This document shows positions 36,898 through 50,596 of a DNA stretch of 64,000 nucleotides, piece after piece; positions within the stretch are counted from its first letter, which is position 1, and each line of letters opens with the position of its first letter. The DNA is from Cinnamomum chago (Eukaryota > Streptophyta > Magnoliopsida > Laurales > Lauraceae). The DNA is taken from assembly GCA_038049695.1 (NCBI GenBank), contig CP142451.1, positions 129,786,001 through 129,850,000 on the forward strand. The letters are read 5' to 3'. The position numbers were made by a program, and so were the translations under genes. The notes beneath the pieces are model-generated. The model searched no databases. It saw only the letters and a list, made by a program, of their open reading frames with translations, and was not told where the DNA came from.

Positions 36898-39007
36898 TTA
36901 GTAATCAAAAGTTAAAAAAAAATAGATTTTAGATTGAATACCTTTCATCTCTTCATCCCATAACCAACTTTGAGCACACATTAATGCTTCCATTGTCTTA
37001 GGATGAAGTCTACTTCGATGTGGGCTCACCAACATACCACTTGTGCTAAATGCTGACTCAGAAGCAACTGTGGACACCGGAATAGCCAACATATCCCTAG
37101 CCATGGCTTGTAATGTTGGATACTTGGGTGCATTCGATCTCCACCAAGCCAACACATCAAATCCCAGGGTTCTTGGCAATTCGTCATCCTCCAAATAATG
37201 ATCTAGCTCAGACTTCACATAATTGCCCTTCTTACTTCTCTTTCTACTCACAAACAAACCATACTCTAACAATGTCTCAGAACCCTTTGAACTTGATTGG
37301 GAAAAAGATTCACTACGAACCTCCATCCTCGAATCAAGTCTATCTTGGTACTCACAAAGCAGATCATAGCAAAGTTTACGGACTTTCGCAATTTCTTCCG
37401 AAGCCTTATCTCCAAAAAGTTTATCAAAAAAGAATTCAAAAACTGTCATCTTGTACCTAGGATCTAAAACTGCAGCAACTCCTACAACACCATGCATCGC
37501 TGTCCAATATTTATCAAAATTTTCCACCATTTTTTATGCCATATAAATAATCACTTCACTTTCACTAAAGAGCCATTGTCTCAACTCCATTCTAATCTCA
37601 CATATATTCGGAAAGCAAAGATTAGTTGTGGGATATTTAGTTCCAGAAAACACTTTAGTCACCTTATAGAAAACTTTTAGCTTCTCACAAACTTCTTTAG
37701 CAAACTCTCATTCTTTATCATCGGGTGAAGCTTTATATTGGGACTCTCTTTGTTTTAAGCGGGAAAAAACATCTTTGGACACCAAGGCAGTTTCAAGCAT
37801 CAAATATGTTGAATTCCATCTAGTTGCACAATCAAGTCCTAGCTTCTTTGTACTTGGAATACGCAATTGGCGGGCTGTTTCCTCAAATTTTTCTACTCTT
37901 TTTGGTGTTGCTGTCCAATAAGCTACAATTTCCCGAATTTTCTCAATACTCACTTTTATCACATCCAGTCCATCATTGACAATCAAATTGAGAATATGTG
38001 CAGTGAAATAAAGTTCCACCCAAAAGAAGTGAATCATTATATAACTTTTCTAACAAGATGTCAACCATGGCATCATTGGTGGAGGCATTATCAACAGTAG
38101 CACAAGAAATTTTTCTGTCGATGTTCCAATCCATTAAACAATCCAACAAAGACTGAGATAAAGCTTCTTTCGTGTGTGGACATGGCACATAAATAAACCT
38201 AACATATAGCATACATACTCAATGAATAATGCAAACACATAAATTTATAAAATATAGACATTGGAAACTGAAAAAATAAATGTACCTCAAAATGCGACTT
38301 TGCAAAGTCCAATAATCATCAATAAAATGCGCCGTGACAACCATAAAGCCTTTCTTTTGATTACTTGAAGTCCACATATCAGTTGTGATTGCCAATCGAC
38401 TTCGATTACTCTCCACCAAACTCAATGTCTTCGCCTTTTCTTAATCATAAATCTTGAATATCTCACCCTTTATTGTGTTTCTACATGGCACCTTAAATAA
38501 GGGTTGAAGTGATGCTCAATACCTCTTAAAACCGATATGGTCCACAATCGAAAGAGGATATTCATGCATAATTATGGCACTTGCAAGCTCTTTCCTAGCT
38601 ATATCATGATCAAAAGTACAAGAGGTTAGTTGAGGGTTCTCTTTGTTGAAATTGTTTGTCAAAACTTTCTGCTTCATGCTCCCCTTCTTATGTTTGCTAT
38701 TATAGTGCTGCGTCAGATGCGAGGTTCCATTGTTCGACGAACCCCCAAGTTGTTTTTTACAATATTTGCAAACAGCCTTCCAAACGCCATTGATTTGTTC
38801 ATTTGTAAAGTGCCGCCACACCGAACTCCTTAATTTAGCTGCCCAATCAGGCATTGATTTAGCATCATCTTGCTCACCAGCATTGTCAATTAAAATTGGA
38901 TTTGAAGAGTTGTTAACCGGTGCTGATGGTAAGGGGCCTTGATTGTCCAGTGTTGCAGGTTGTGAACCACCAACCGTGGTAGTACTTTCCACTTGTGATG
39001 TTGACAT
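36898..39007 (-). pseudogene. hAT transposase (BED finger, RICESLEEPER/ZBED type) pseudogene
   Basis: The start MSTSQVESTTTVGG (39007) follows a likely splice acceptor. In order: a BED zinc finger (VCKYCKKQLGG...HLTQHYNSKH), KELASAIIMHEYPLSIVDH, then ITTDMWTSSNQKKGFMVVTA (first catalytic Asp region), CATVDNASTNDAMVD (second Asp), AHILNLIVNDGLDVIK, LGLDCATRWNSTYLMLETA, and the dimerisation region PTLQAMARDMLAIPVSTVAS with ESAFSTSG. A small intron is probable near 38203-38285. In-frame stops near 38518, 38440, 37708 and 37530 and a frameshift near 38000 inactivate it. The family cuts and pastes the element by a DDE-type reaction. Confidence 0.9.
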
Positions 39008-39155
39008 TTGTATCCCTAAAAAAATGCAACAAATCATTAGATAGCCATGGATTGGTGAATCAAAATTAGGAAGAAACAAAAAAAATTGGAAAAAGGAACA
39101 ATATCAGGGCATCATAAAATTTTATTTACAAAAATAGAACAATAAAACAATACTT

Positions 39156-39190
<35 letters not shown>

Positions 39191-41821
39191 AATAAAAGGT
39201 ACAAAAGGTACAAATGGAAACATGTAGTTAACTAATCTGGCAGGTATAGAATTGGAGGCATCATCTAAGTCAGAGCAACACGATCAAATACTTAGAGCCA
39301 AAAGAAACATTATTCTTTCAAAATCCACATCCTTCAAGAGAAGAACGCCGGCAAATTTGCTCATGAGGATGTAGAATCCTTTGAAATCTTAAAAGAGAAG
39401 GAATGTAAGGAAAGCAACCTTGAACTAGCCACCACCTACCTTTACAAGTTAATTTTCAGACTAATCCCCAAAATAAAATTTGACATAAAGTTTAACTTAG
39501 GCATCATAATCAATGATTTCAAGTAAGTATCGCACAGTCAAATAGCCATCATGGCCAGTTCTTAGCCTGTATTCTCTGATAACAAATTAATCAAAATTGA
39601 GGGGAAATATCAACAATGGTTGGCTAATGGGATCTGTTACTTGAAGCTATATAAGCCAAAGATCAAAGTGCCACTCCTCGAGCATTTTATAGAAAAGTTC
39701 ATGCCTCACAAAATGTTTTTTGTGAAAGCTCAATTGGAGGGTCACAAGAAACCTTTATCAAACCAGCATTTAAGTTGTGTTCAATTGAAAATGCTTTTGA
39801 ACCTACTTCACATGTCACAAAGAGGGGAGAAAAAAAAACTAAACATTAGGCTTAACAAACTAAACACTACATGTTAATCATGCCTACTAATCATTAGTCA
39901 GCAATCTGTTTGGTAATCGTTAACAATCTACGATACAATCTGCTTCGAAACTGCATGTGCTTGAGGAATAAGTAAAAAGCTTTACAGAGAGTTTCATCCC
40001 TAAAACTCCTAAGCACAGATGGGGGTGTCTACGACACACTTCAGTCGAAGAGTGAGCAGGTAATAAAGCAACAGAATCAGCACAAGGAGTATACAGTGAA
40101 CTTATTAAAAAGGACTCCTTTGTTAACTTGGTAATTTGTTTAAAAAAAAAAATTTGAAAGCAAGTTTCGATTCATCAAAGAAGATTTCAATGTTTTGTAA
40201 AAGTTGAGCATATAAAACAGATAACCAAAGTGATACCAACATTTTTTTTTTCCTCTTAAATTCCAAACACACCCCAAGTCTAAGTACCTATTTATGTGAC
40301 ATTTCAATAGCCCTTTTAGAGCCCAATGCAATTTCAACAGAATACATGCCTCATTCCTTCCACCTATTGATAAATACTCATGAAAAGCTTTGAAGAACAG
40401 TGGATCTACTACCACAAAGTGAGAGGGTTTTTAATTACAAAGACACTATTTCATGGGACACCTAAGACTTATCATTGTTGTCAACTAAGATAAACCCCTA
40501 ATGGACTTTATACAAAGCCTGAATGATCATAATTTTAGCCTTTTGGGACCCAGCTTCATGCTAGTGGAAGCTACTCTTTGATTTTTAGTGGAGGTTTAAA
40601 TAAATTTTTTTAAGAATAATTTCATTGATCACCACAGATTTGTACACATGCATGGGACCAGAAATTGGAACAATCAGCCGTCACATAAATACATTTATCA
40701 TGTGGTAGGACAAATATATTATGTTAATCAATGGCCCAACATTTAAGTCCTCATCTTTTCATTGATTAAAAAAATAAAATAAAATTAGAAAAACCCCTTG
40801 TGTAGTTGTGTTATTCCTTTAGCTGTATAAATTATGGGAATGCCAAACTAGATGAATGCGTATATCTGAAGATGGGAAATAGCTCTAATCATTAACATAG
40901 ATATAAGATTCACAGCATTCAACTCCATACAAATTTTGACAAAGAAATTACCTACAAAATTAGCAATATCAATATAAATTTGCTACATTTTAACAACGCA
41001 TTTTTTTGCTTAGAAAACCTTTCGTTACCGAATTAGCAATAAGATGATACTCCACCAAACACTAATAAAAAAGTTGCATCCAAATCAAGCTTTTCTTTCA
41101 ATACATGTAAATCTATTACATAATTTAACTGTTATGAAATTGGCGTACGATTTACAAACTGACACAAAAATACATAAATAGAACAATAAAATAATATGTA
41201 CAAAATAGAGAGAGATAGCCAGATATACATTACCAGGTCTGATGATAAACACTAATGGAATTGATTCTCTGATTTCCGTTGGCATTGGAGGCGATTCTCA
41301 GTGTTTGTTGAGCAGGAGAAGAGTGAGAGGAGAAATTTTCAATATCGATTCCAATTTCTAACGTTTTTGCACATGGGACTAGGGTTTGCTGGGTATGCAT
41401 AACAGTAAATACAAATTTCCAATATTCCATATTTATAGATTCTAGGGATTAGGATGAGCTGTTGGTATTCTTGAGGATTTGAGAGGAACAATGAAAAGAG
41501 ATTGAAGAGGAGAGGATATAGGAGACGAAGAGACGTCAAGAGGAAGAGGCGAAGAGGATTAGAGGATGCGTATTGCGTGATGCGTCTGTCAATGTGTATA
41601 TATGTATAAATATAAATAGTTATATATATATTTCGGGTTCGGGTTCAGATATGGATTCGGGGCGGGGAGTGATATATACCAAATTCGAATCAAACCCGAC
41701 CGGATGATTTTAAAATTAATACCAAACCAGCTCCACAGGTAAAAAAAAAAAAAAAAGATGGATAAAAACCGTCCCTAGGGTATCTATCGGTTCTGGAAAA
41801 ATTGACATCCCTAGTCTGATG

Positions 41822-42271
41822 GACCGTACCCGAGTTAAGAGTACTTTTTCGTCCAACATCGAAATTTTCCCTTAAAATCGCGAACCCCGCCTTTCTTCCC
41901 TCTCATTTTGAGTATCGATTTTTTATTTTATTTTTCCCATGCGGCATAGACAGTACTAGTAGGCAGTAAGTAATAGCATATGGGCAGCAGCGAAGCTGAG
42001 ACTGCTGTTTCAGTGTGCTGCTTCTGCGGTCAGTCAGGAATCCCATTTAAATGTAAATGAGAGAAAAAGGCAAAGGCAGCAGCGGCAGAAGCATTCATTC
42101 ATGCTGCAATCTGCTGCTGCAGCAGCGTTCAGACTGCTCCACACACACGCCCTCCGCAGAAAGGGAAAAAAGAAGACGAAAAAAAGGAAAGTCCAAAACC
42201 CAAAACCCTAGTCTCTTTTTCCCTTCCCTCCATCCTTCTTCTCCGTTCCTCCTCTTCTCGCTGATCGTACG
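41822..42271 (+). promoter_or_regulatory. G-gamma gene promoter/5' UTR with telo-box
   Basis: This is the 450 bp between the hAT insertion and the ATG. The last 200 bases are rich in CT and GCA repeats (GCAGCAGCGGCAGAAGC, CTGCTGCTGCAGCAGC), as in plant 5' leaders. A telo-box AAACCCTA lies at 42203-42210, 62 bp before the ATG. Telo-boxes are linked to Polycomb recruitment and growth-related expression; relevance here is inferred. Confidence 0.45.
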
Positions 42272-45200
42272 ATGGCGACGGGTTTGGCAAATCCGTCGTC
42301 TTCTCCTCCTCTGCCTGAGGCGCCCTGCCACAGATCCCCGCCGCGCTATCCGGATTTCTACGGAAAGCATCGGAAGCAGGTGGAGCTGCAGATCCTGAAT
42401 CGGGAGATCGGCTTTCTAAAGGTATATACAGCAGTGCACTACCCTCTTCTCTTCTCTTCTCTTCCGTTTATTATTATGTCTGTTCCTCTCATTCCGCAAT
42501 GCAATCGCAATCGTTCGTTTACATTGTCGTGGTTGTGATTGTTCTATGCCCGAGGTTTTTGGTTCTACTCCATAGTCCATAGCAGTAGCACAACCAACAT
42601 TCATGGTTGTGAGGACTGAGGACTACTACTGGCCTCAAATAATAAAGCACGACTCGCCTCTTTTTCTAGGCTTTCTTTCTTTAGTTTTAACTGATCTATG
42701 TCTTTACCCAATAAGAAAAAGAACAAAAAAAGAAAAGAAAAAAAAGCTGATTTATGTATTTCTACCAAATATCAAGAGATCACTGATAATAATAATAAAG
42801 AATAAATAAATAAATCCCAATGGAAACCAAAAACAGAGATATACCAAGTAAGAATGCATTGTTTGAGATCCGATTAAAGAAAATGCAGACAATCTGCATC
42901 TGAGATATACCAAGAAAAGTAAGTATGTATTACTACTGGAGTTTTTCTTTGCTTGTATTTGTCCTCTGCCCCAGAATGTCATTTCTAGTGTTATCACAAT
43001 AGATTCCTTTTTTCTTCACAAAGTGATGGGTTTGGGCGTGCCTCATCTTATAGTGTAATAACTTATCCAGTTCAGACAATGTTGCTCTGGATGATCCAAA
43101 ACACATATATAATGACCACCAGAAGCTGTCATGCCATCTAGATAGTGTGCAAACTGACTAGCTTCCAATCATTTCACTTATTTCATTGCTGTATCATTTT
43201 CATTTGTTTACCTAAACACACTCTCATCGATTTAAATTCTTTACAGACATCTGTTATCACGTTACTATGACACACAAACAAATTTTTTGCAGTAACATTA
43301 TTGTCTGAAAGGAGGTGATGGACCTCTGCTGCTAGTAACATCTTAGGCAAAACTCAAGTTCACTACAACTCTCCTTGTTAAGTGAAAAGCTTTCCCTTTT
43401 TTTCTTCTTCTTTTTGGTAGCCGCACTATGCATTCTAGGATACTCGTAAAATACCCTAAAGTATTACATATATTGATTGGTAACATGACTTGAACTCACA
43501 ACCTCAAGGTTGCAATAGTGAGCACCGTCCACTGTGCCATTGAGTTTTTGTTAAATAACCATCTAGTTTGTGAATTCGAGTTTCTTTTGTTTAGGGTTTT
43601 TGTATGTGCCTTTTGTAACATATGCTGCACATTTCTCTCCTTTTAATACAACTACTATCACTGCTCAACAATGAAAAAAAAGAGAACAGAGTATGAGCCT
43701 AAAAGGATATTATTCAGATTGAAATGGAAGAATTCAATTGGGTCTTTATTTCATCCACTATCTCAATTAATAAGGCACCCAATCAAGTTTGTATTGGGTA
43801 CATCAAGGTGATCTATTCTTGCCATCCTTATTTCCAACGGTAGCCAAAGGTTTAAGCAGTTAAAGTCAAGCATTAAAGGTCAATATTTTTTCAAACTGAG
43901 ATACAAAAATCAAACTTTTGCATTTGCATTTAGTCAATGAAATGTTTGGTTCCAGTGATGCCTACCCTTGTCAAATTAACAATTGAGAGGTGCTCTTAGA
44001 TGCTTCCAGGTTGCATCAGTGATAAAAGACAAATTTAGTGAAGAGTGCCTCAATTAGGTGGGATGAGATTAAGCATTAGTGAACTCCTAGCTATTTCAGT
44101 GAGATGTAAAATAGAAAAGCTCCTAATGAAATTTGTTAAACTTTCTCTGGATTTTGGAAGCCACTCCAGGATCTTTGTTTGCATGATGCCTAATAGTAGA
44201 ATGGTTGGAAAGAAACTTGAATTTTTAGAAGAGAAGTTCTTTTTTGTTTTATGTCGACCATTTTTTACCAATTTAACACTTTTCATCCCTTTAATATATC
44301 GCTTCTCTTCCCAAAATTACTGTTGTGGTAAACAAAAGTTGGAGAAGTTGAGGGTATTTTTTTTTTGCGTGCACACACACACACACATATAGATGAACAC
44401 ACTGAAAATACTAACTCCATATTATTGTGTTATGTTGTGTTTAGAGCCACAATCACCTATATATAGAAAATCCATAAGCTAACTTGCTGTGGAAGAAATC
44501 TATCCACAATAGGAAACCCAATCCTAGTAAAATAAGCAACCCTGTACTAAATATAAACCTAACCTAGATAGCGTCATCGGCCCAATCCCTTCGGTGCATG
44601 TGCTAAGTCAGCGATGACTTCAACATTGAGGGGTATTGGTGAGAAAATAAGTTTTTGGAAGAACATTTAGGTAAGGCATTCTCCTATGGCTGAGAGATGC
44701 CTAAGGGCCTGTTTGGTTACTAGAATTTCCGAAAGAAATCCCGTATTTAAGAAATTTGAATTTCTATGAGGAATTCTTTGTTTGATGAAGGGCATTGTTG
44801 GAATGCAAAGAAACCCAACATTTAAATTCTTAATGCGAGAGGGTCTTGAACATTTGTAGACTTCAGCAACGAGAAACATTTTGAAGGAATTCACCTGAAC
44901 AGATGCCCACGATTTTGAGTTCCAGTGCACGGCCCAGGGTAAGAACTCTCTCCCTCCATTCTCCATCATCATCTTTCCTTTCTTCAGTTAGTCTTTTGTA
45001 GATTTTTTAGGCATGTTCTCGTGGTTTGATTGATGAAACCTCCACACCAACAAAGGGAATTAGAGAAATATTGATTATGGGGAAACTATTTAGGAAATGC
45101 AAAGACCGATTAAAAGGTAGCCCTCTAAGACTTGTGGAATTCATGTTTCTAAAAGTTCAACAATTTCTTCTTTAAAAGAACAGAGGCTAAATGAATACCT

Positions 45201-48200
45201 TATTTATTTCTTTTTCAATATTAAGTAAGTACGTACCTTTTATTTGTGATTTATTCATTTCACTGAGTATAGCTCAGAATTGGCACATATAAAACTAACA
45301 GATAAAAAATGATGATTTCCACTTGTATTGCCGCTTTATCCCTTTTGGGAAATGATTTCCTTATTTTACTGCTTTATTTCTTTTGGGAAATGACGACTAC
45401 ATCAATAATTTTATTGCATGCAGGAGGAATTACAGTCAATTGGGGACCTTAAACCTGCTTCTAGTTGCTGCAAAGAGTATGCTGTTATGCTGTAACTAGT
45501 TCCCTATATCTCTAGAATTATCTCATGCCTTTTTGTTTATAAGGCTATAATCTTACTATCTGATCCTCTGTAGAGACTCTAGTTTTAATTAATTGATACC
45601 TCAAGTTGATGCAAAATTGATGTTGGAAACAACCTAGGACCAGGCCTATGATGCCAGACCCAGATTCTGATCCAGACCCAATGAAGCAGGACCAAATGTA
45701 GACTCAGACAAATAGGAGCCAAATCCAAATCAAGTTATAAAGCTCCAACTGGGCCTAGTCTCGGTCCATCACGAAGCCCACTTATCTAGCATATACTTGA
45801 AGTGGGAGCCATGGTCCAAGTGGCAACAGAATGCAAGCTTTGCACACTAATATCAGATGGCGTGTGACTCATGTTATGATCCAATTACTTTCGTAATTTT
45901 AAGCACAATTAGGAGTTTGTCTATAGTAAGTTTGGTGTAGTTGTGTTATCTATTATTGAAGCTTTAAGTTAAATAGGAAACTCTCTCTCTCTCTCTCTCT
46001 CTCAAGCCAAGAAACGATCAAAGGATTTGAGAAGAAATTGAATGTCCTACTTTGAGCTTCCATTCTCTGTTTATAATATCAAACTTACTATAATTACATG
46101 ATGATAAAGTAAGCAGTAATGTAATACATATCATACAGAAATAGAATGCTGGGCTGTTAAATGAATGACCATATCTTTCTAGAAAGATTTGGTCAAATTG
46201 CCAAAAGGAGTGTGAACCCAGCATGGGCCTGGATCATGGGCCTAAGACGGCCTGATGGGCCTCTACCCTTCTACACTCCCCCTCAAAATGATGAGGAGTA
46301 GAACATATAGTTAAATTGCTGGAAAGGAAGGTATGTCTGGCCATAGTGATAGACTTGGTGAAGAGATTTGCCAGTTGGTAGTCGGAGGTAATATGTGGTA
46401 GACTGATCATTTTTGCCAAAAACTTTTCTCAAATAAAGTGACCGTCAACTTCAATATGTTTGGTATGCTCATGAAAAACTGGATTATTTCCTATCCAGAT
46501 GGCATTGGTGTTATCTGCATAGAGTGGGGTAGGTTGTATAAAGAACACGCCGAATTCTGCAAGAAGACGTCAAAGCCAAACACTTTCACTTATGGCTGAT
46601 GACATGGCCCAGTATTCTGCTTCAGTGAAAGATTTTGAGACAATAGTATGTTTCTTGCATTTCCATGATATAGGAGAGGTGCCCAAGATCATACACCATC
46701 TAGTGGTCGATCGCCTTGTATCCTAACATCCAGGCCAATCAGCATTTGCATATGCTTTTAGTAGCAATGGAGAGGTGGAGGAATAAAATAATCCTGTATT
46801 TGTTGTACCATTTATATACTGCACAATATGATGCACAGCAGATAGATGATTTTTGTGTGAATTGCTTACAAACTGACTTACAATCTGAACCGCATAAGCT
46901 ATATCTAGTCTTGTCATTGTCAAATAGATTAGACTTCCAACTAATCGACGATACAATGTTGCATCAGGAAGGGGATTACCATCCTCCTTTAAATGAAGAT
47001 TTAACTCCATAGGCGTTTCCGCAGTTTTGCCATCAGCTAATCTTGCCGTTGATTAGAGATCTTCAACATACTCAGGTTGATGAACATAAAGACCTTGAAG
47101 AGTGCGTTTAATTTCCTGACCAAGGAAATATGTTAGAGCACCTATCTTTCATGTGAAAGTTCTCTTGAGATACTCTTTAAGAGCACCTATGCCACCATCA
47201 TTGTTCCCACTAATGATTATATCATCGACATAGATCAACATAATTGTACATCCCTTCGATGATCTCTTAATAAAAAGAGAATGATCATTATTACTCTGAT
47301 GGATCCCCGTTTTGACAGTAGCTTGCCGAAATTTTCCGAACCAAGCTCGAGGAGCTTGTTTGAGGCCATAGAGAGATTTCTTTAGTCAGCAAACCATCTT
47401 TGAGGGAGAAGAATATCTCGGAGGTGGTCGCAGGTATACAGTCTCATGAAGATCGCTACGAAGAAAAGCATTTTTGACATCCATTTGCCATAAGGGCCAG
47501 TGGCATACTGCAGCAATGCTTGATATTGATCTTACAATTGTCCTTTTGCAACTGAAGCAAAGGTTTCTTCGTAATCGATGCCACATTCCTGCTTATATCC
47601 TTATGCGACTAGCAAAGCTTTATATATGTCAAGTGTGCCATCTGACTTGATTTTGATGGTGTAGATCCACTTGTTGCCAATAATGGATGCAGAAGGAGGC
47701 GAAAAAACCATTTCCCAGGTCTGATTAGATTTCAAAGCTGATAACTCCTCTTCCATTGCCTTTTTCCAACATGATTCTTTGGCTGCCTGTGCAGAGGAGG
47801 TAGGAACGGGGATAGAATCCAAAGTGGTGAACAAGGTTGAAAATCCGTATCTATCAGGTGCTTTGGTTGGTCAAGAGGACCGCTGTAGAGGAGGTGGATC
47901 ACCTGATGCTGCTATTCCTGGACTTGGCAGCTGGGAGGGTTCAGGGGCCTGTTGTATTAGAGGCAAGTTCTGTCTCCGACTATAGACCTGCAATGGTGGA
48001 GAAGAGGATTCCAAGTCTTTAAATTGAGGAAGAAAAGAGATGTTAGATATTTTTATCGGTGACGGAATAGAGAAGAAAGGAACATGTTCGAGAAAAATGA
48101 CATTCCGAGAGACCCTTGTTCTTCTTGCTTCTGGATCATAACATATGAAACCTTTATGGTCGTCACTGTAACCAACAAATACACATCTGGCTGCCTGAAT

Positions 48201-50560
48201 CGAGAATTTTGTTCTCTCATGTATGGGAAGATGGACAAAGCAAAGACATCCAAAGACCCTCAAGTGGGAGTATGAAGGGGTTTGAGGGCAAGATTTTTGA
48301 TGGAGAATCCCTTTCTCAGATGTAAAGGAAGAGAATTCTTTGGAAATGTATTCTCCCCCTGAATCTGAACGAACGAATGAACTTAATGGATTTATCAAAT
48401 TGATTTTTTATCAAGTTGTTGAACTTTTGAAAAGTATGGAACACCTCAGATTTTGGCATAGAAAATAGATCCAAGTATAATGGTATGATCATCAATGAAA
48501 GTAATATAGTACTTATACCCAAATCTACTAAATGTGGGTGCAATATCCCAAACATCAGTGTGAACAATATCAAAAGGTGCTTTTGCCCTTGAAGCGTAAG
48601 GAACCCACTGTAATAACCCTGAATTGATTTGTCTCCTTGATTATATTTGGCTATTTCACAGTCAAGAAAATATTTTCTAGCTTTATTGACTTGATGGTAG
48701 AGGGACTGTAAATGAGACCACATGTCTGAAACTTTGTAATATGACTAGAAATAATGAGATGGAAGTATCGATGGAGTTTAAAATCCATGTGATGACTTTG
48801 GAATTGTTTTGTTCCCAGTTGGTTTGATTCCTGTCATCCTTGATGGTAGTGCCATCAAGATATCCCAGAAGTCCCTTTTCGGCAACAAAATGTTTTATCC
48901 GGAAAGCCCATCCAGAGTAATTTCTCCATTAAGTTTGACTGGAATGATTTCAGTCTTATCCATTTAGAGAGAAAACAGGGCAGAATTCAGAAAAAAATAA
49001 ACAGAACTCATAATTTGTGCAAAAAACTGCACTTGGATGTCCCACTCGTCAGTAACTAGAATGTGCCTGGTCTTGTAGTGAAAGACAGAAATCGAAATCT
49101 GCTTACAACTGGCTTTTCCCAGAGTATTCTTCTAATAGCATGCAAAAGATCTTTCAGATCTGATGGTTCATCTCAAAGATCAATGGTTGTGATGAAAAAT
49201 GTTCTATGAAAACTGCCGAATAGAAGGAAGGAAAAATACCAACCTTTTGGAGCTCCAAAAATCTTGAAAATCTGCTCAGAAATCCCAGGAATATTAAACG
49301 ATGCTGATGATGAAGATTCCCTGTGCAATCTTTGTGATCAGACGAACAATATGCTAGAATTGCAGTCTGAGATGATCGTTCAGCAGCAACAGTAACTGAT
49401 CCCTCTATATACGTCTTCAGAGACGCCACGATAGATGGGAGAGATCCAAATCAGAGATCTCTTTGATAACCAAGAAGTCTACTTGTATCTATACAGTTGA
49501 CTGTGACTCCTTGAGAACCGCAAGATCACTTGTGTTGTTACTTGGCTCTGATACCATGTAAGCCAAGACATGATCAAAGGATTTGAGAGGAAATTGGGTG
49601 TCCTACTTTGAGGATCTATTCTCTGTTTATAATATCAAACTTACTATAATTACATGATGGTGAAGTAAGCATCGATGTAATACATTTCATACAGAAATAG
49701 AATACTGGGCTGTTAAATGAATGACCACATCTTTCTAGAAAGATTAGGTCAAATTGCCAAAAGGAGTGTGAACCCAGCGTGGGCCTGGATGGGCCTAAGA
49801 AGGCCTGATGGGACTCTACACTTCTCTCTCTCTCTAAACTATTCATATGCATACGAACCTCACCGTATTACAGTGAGAGCAACATAGTGGGGCCGACCTT
49901 ATGATTCATTTGAGCCATCCACACACATGAGACCCCCTGAATTACACCGGATCTGTTGAGTTTTCACCGATCCAAATGGATCGGACCGTTGGATTGAGGG
50001 TCACTTTTTTTTCTTTAATATAAAGTTGTTAAACTTGTAGGCCGCGTATGAAGGGTTAGAGGCATGGGATTGACCACAAACTTGATATTTGGGCCCATCT
50101 AAGATGTCTCTTTCCATTGGGCCCTAGGTGGGCTCTATCAAGCTGTCCCTCACCAAAATACAGTGAGGGACGTATGCATATGAATATTTCTTATATAGAT
50201 TATCCAATGCAGACCTTTGTGCACCTCATAGTGGAGCCCACTTGATGGACCATGCAAATGGATAACACATAGGGAAACCACCCTGCACAGTTTGCCATGT
50301 GTGTCGCCGAGGGCATATGGGGCATGATGACTTGACGTCATCCTCACCTTCCTCCGGCTTATCACCGGCGGTCTATTCAGGGTTCCAAACTCGATGGTGG
50401 CAACTAAACACGAGGGTTGCGCTCGTTGTGGGACTTAACCCAACACCTTACGGCACGAGCTGATGACGGCCGTGCATCACTTGTGTCCGCGTTCCCGAAG
50501 GCACCCTCTCTTTCAAGAGGATTCACGGCATGTCAAGCCTTGGTAAGGTTCTTCGCTTTG

Positions 50561-50596
<36 letters not shown>

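Larger units (their letters stand above)
46003..49820 (-). mobile_element. Ty1/copia LTR retrotransposon, internally deleted
   Basis: Two LTRs of about 265-273 bp (46003-46275 and 49557-49820) are about 90% identical by eye, with the right copy bounded by TG...CA. On the minus strand the site TGGTATCAGAGC next to the 5' LTR is the initiator-Met tRNA primer site, and GAGGGGGAGTG before the 3' LTR is the polypurine tract. Internal coding relics, right to left, are a gag piece ([20 protein letters not shown]) fused directly to integrase ([20 protein letters not shown], then [15 protein letters not shown]), RT ([20 protein letters not shown], then [13 protein letters not shown]) and RNase H ([19 protein letters not shown]). 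Many stops are present; the zinc knuckle and protease are missing. Confidence 0.9.
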
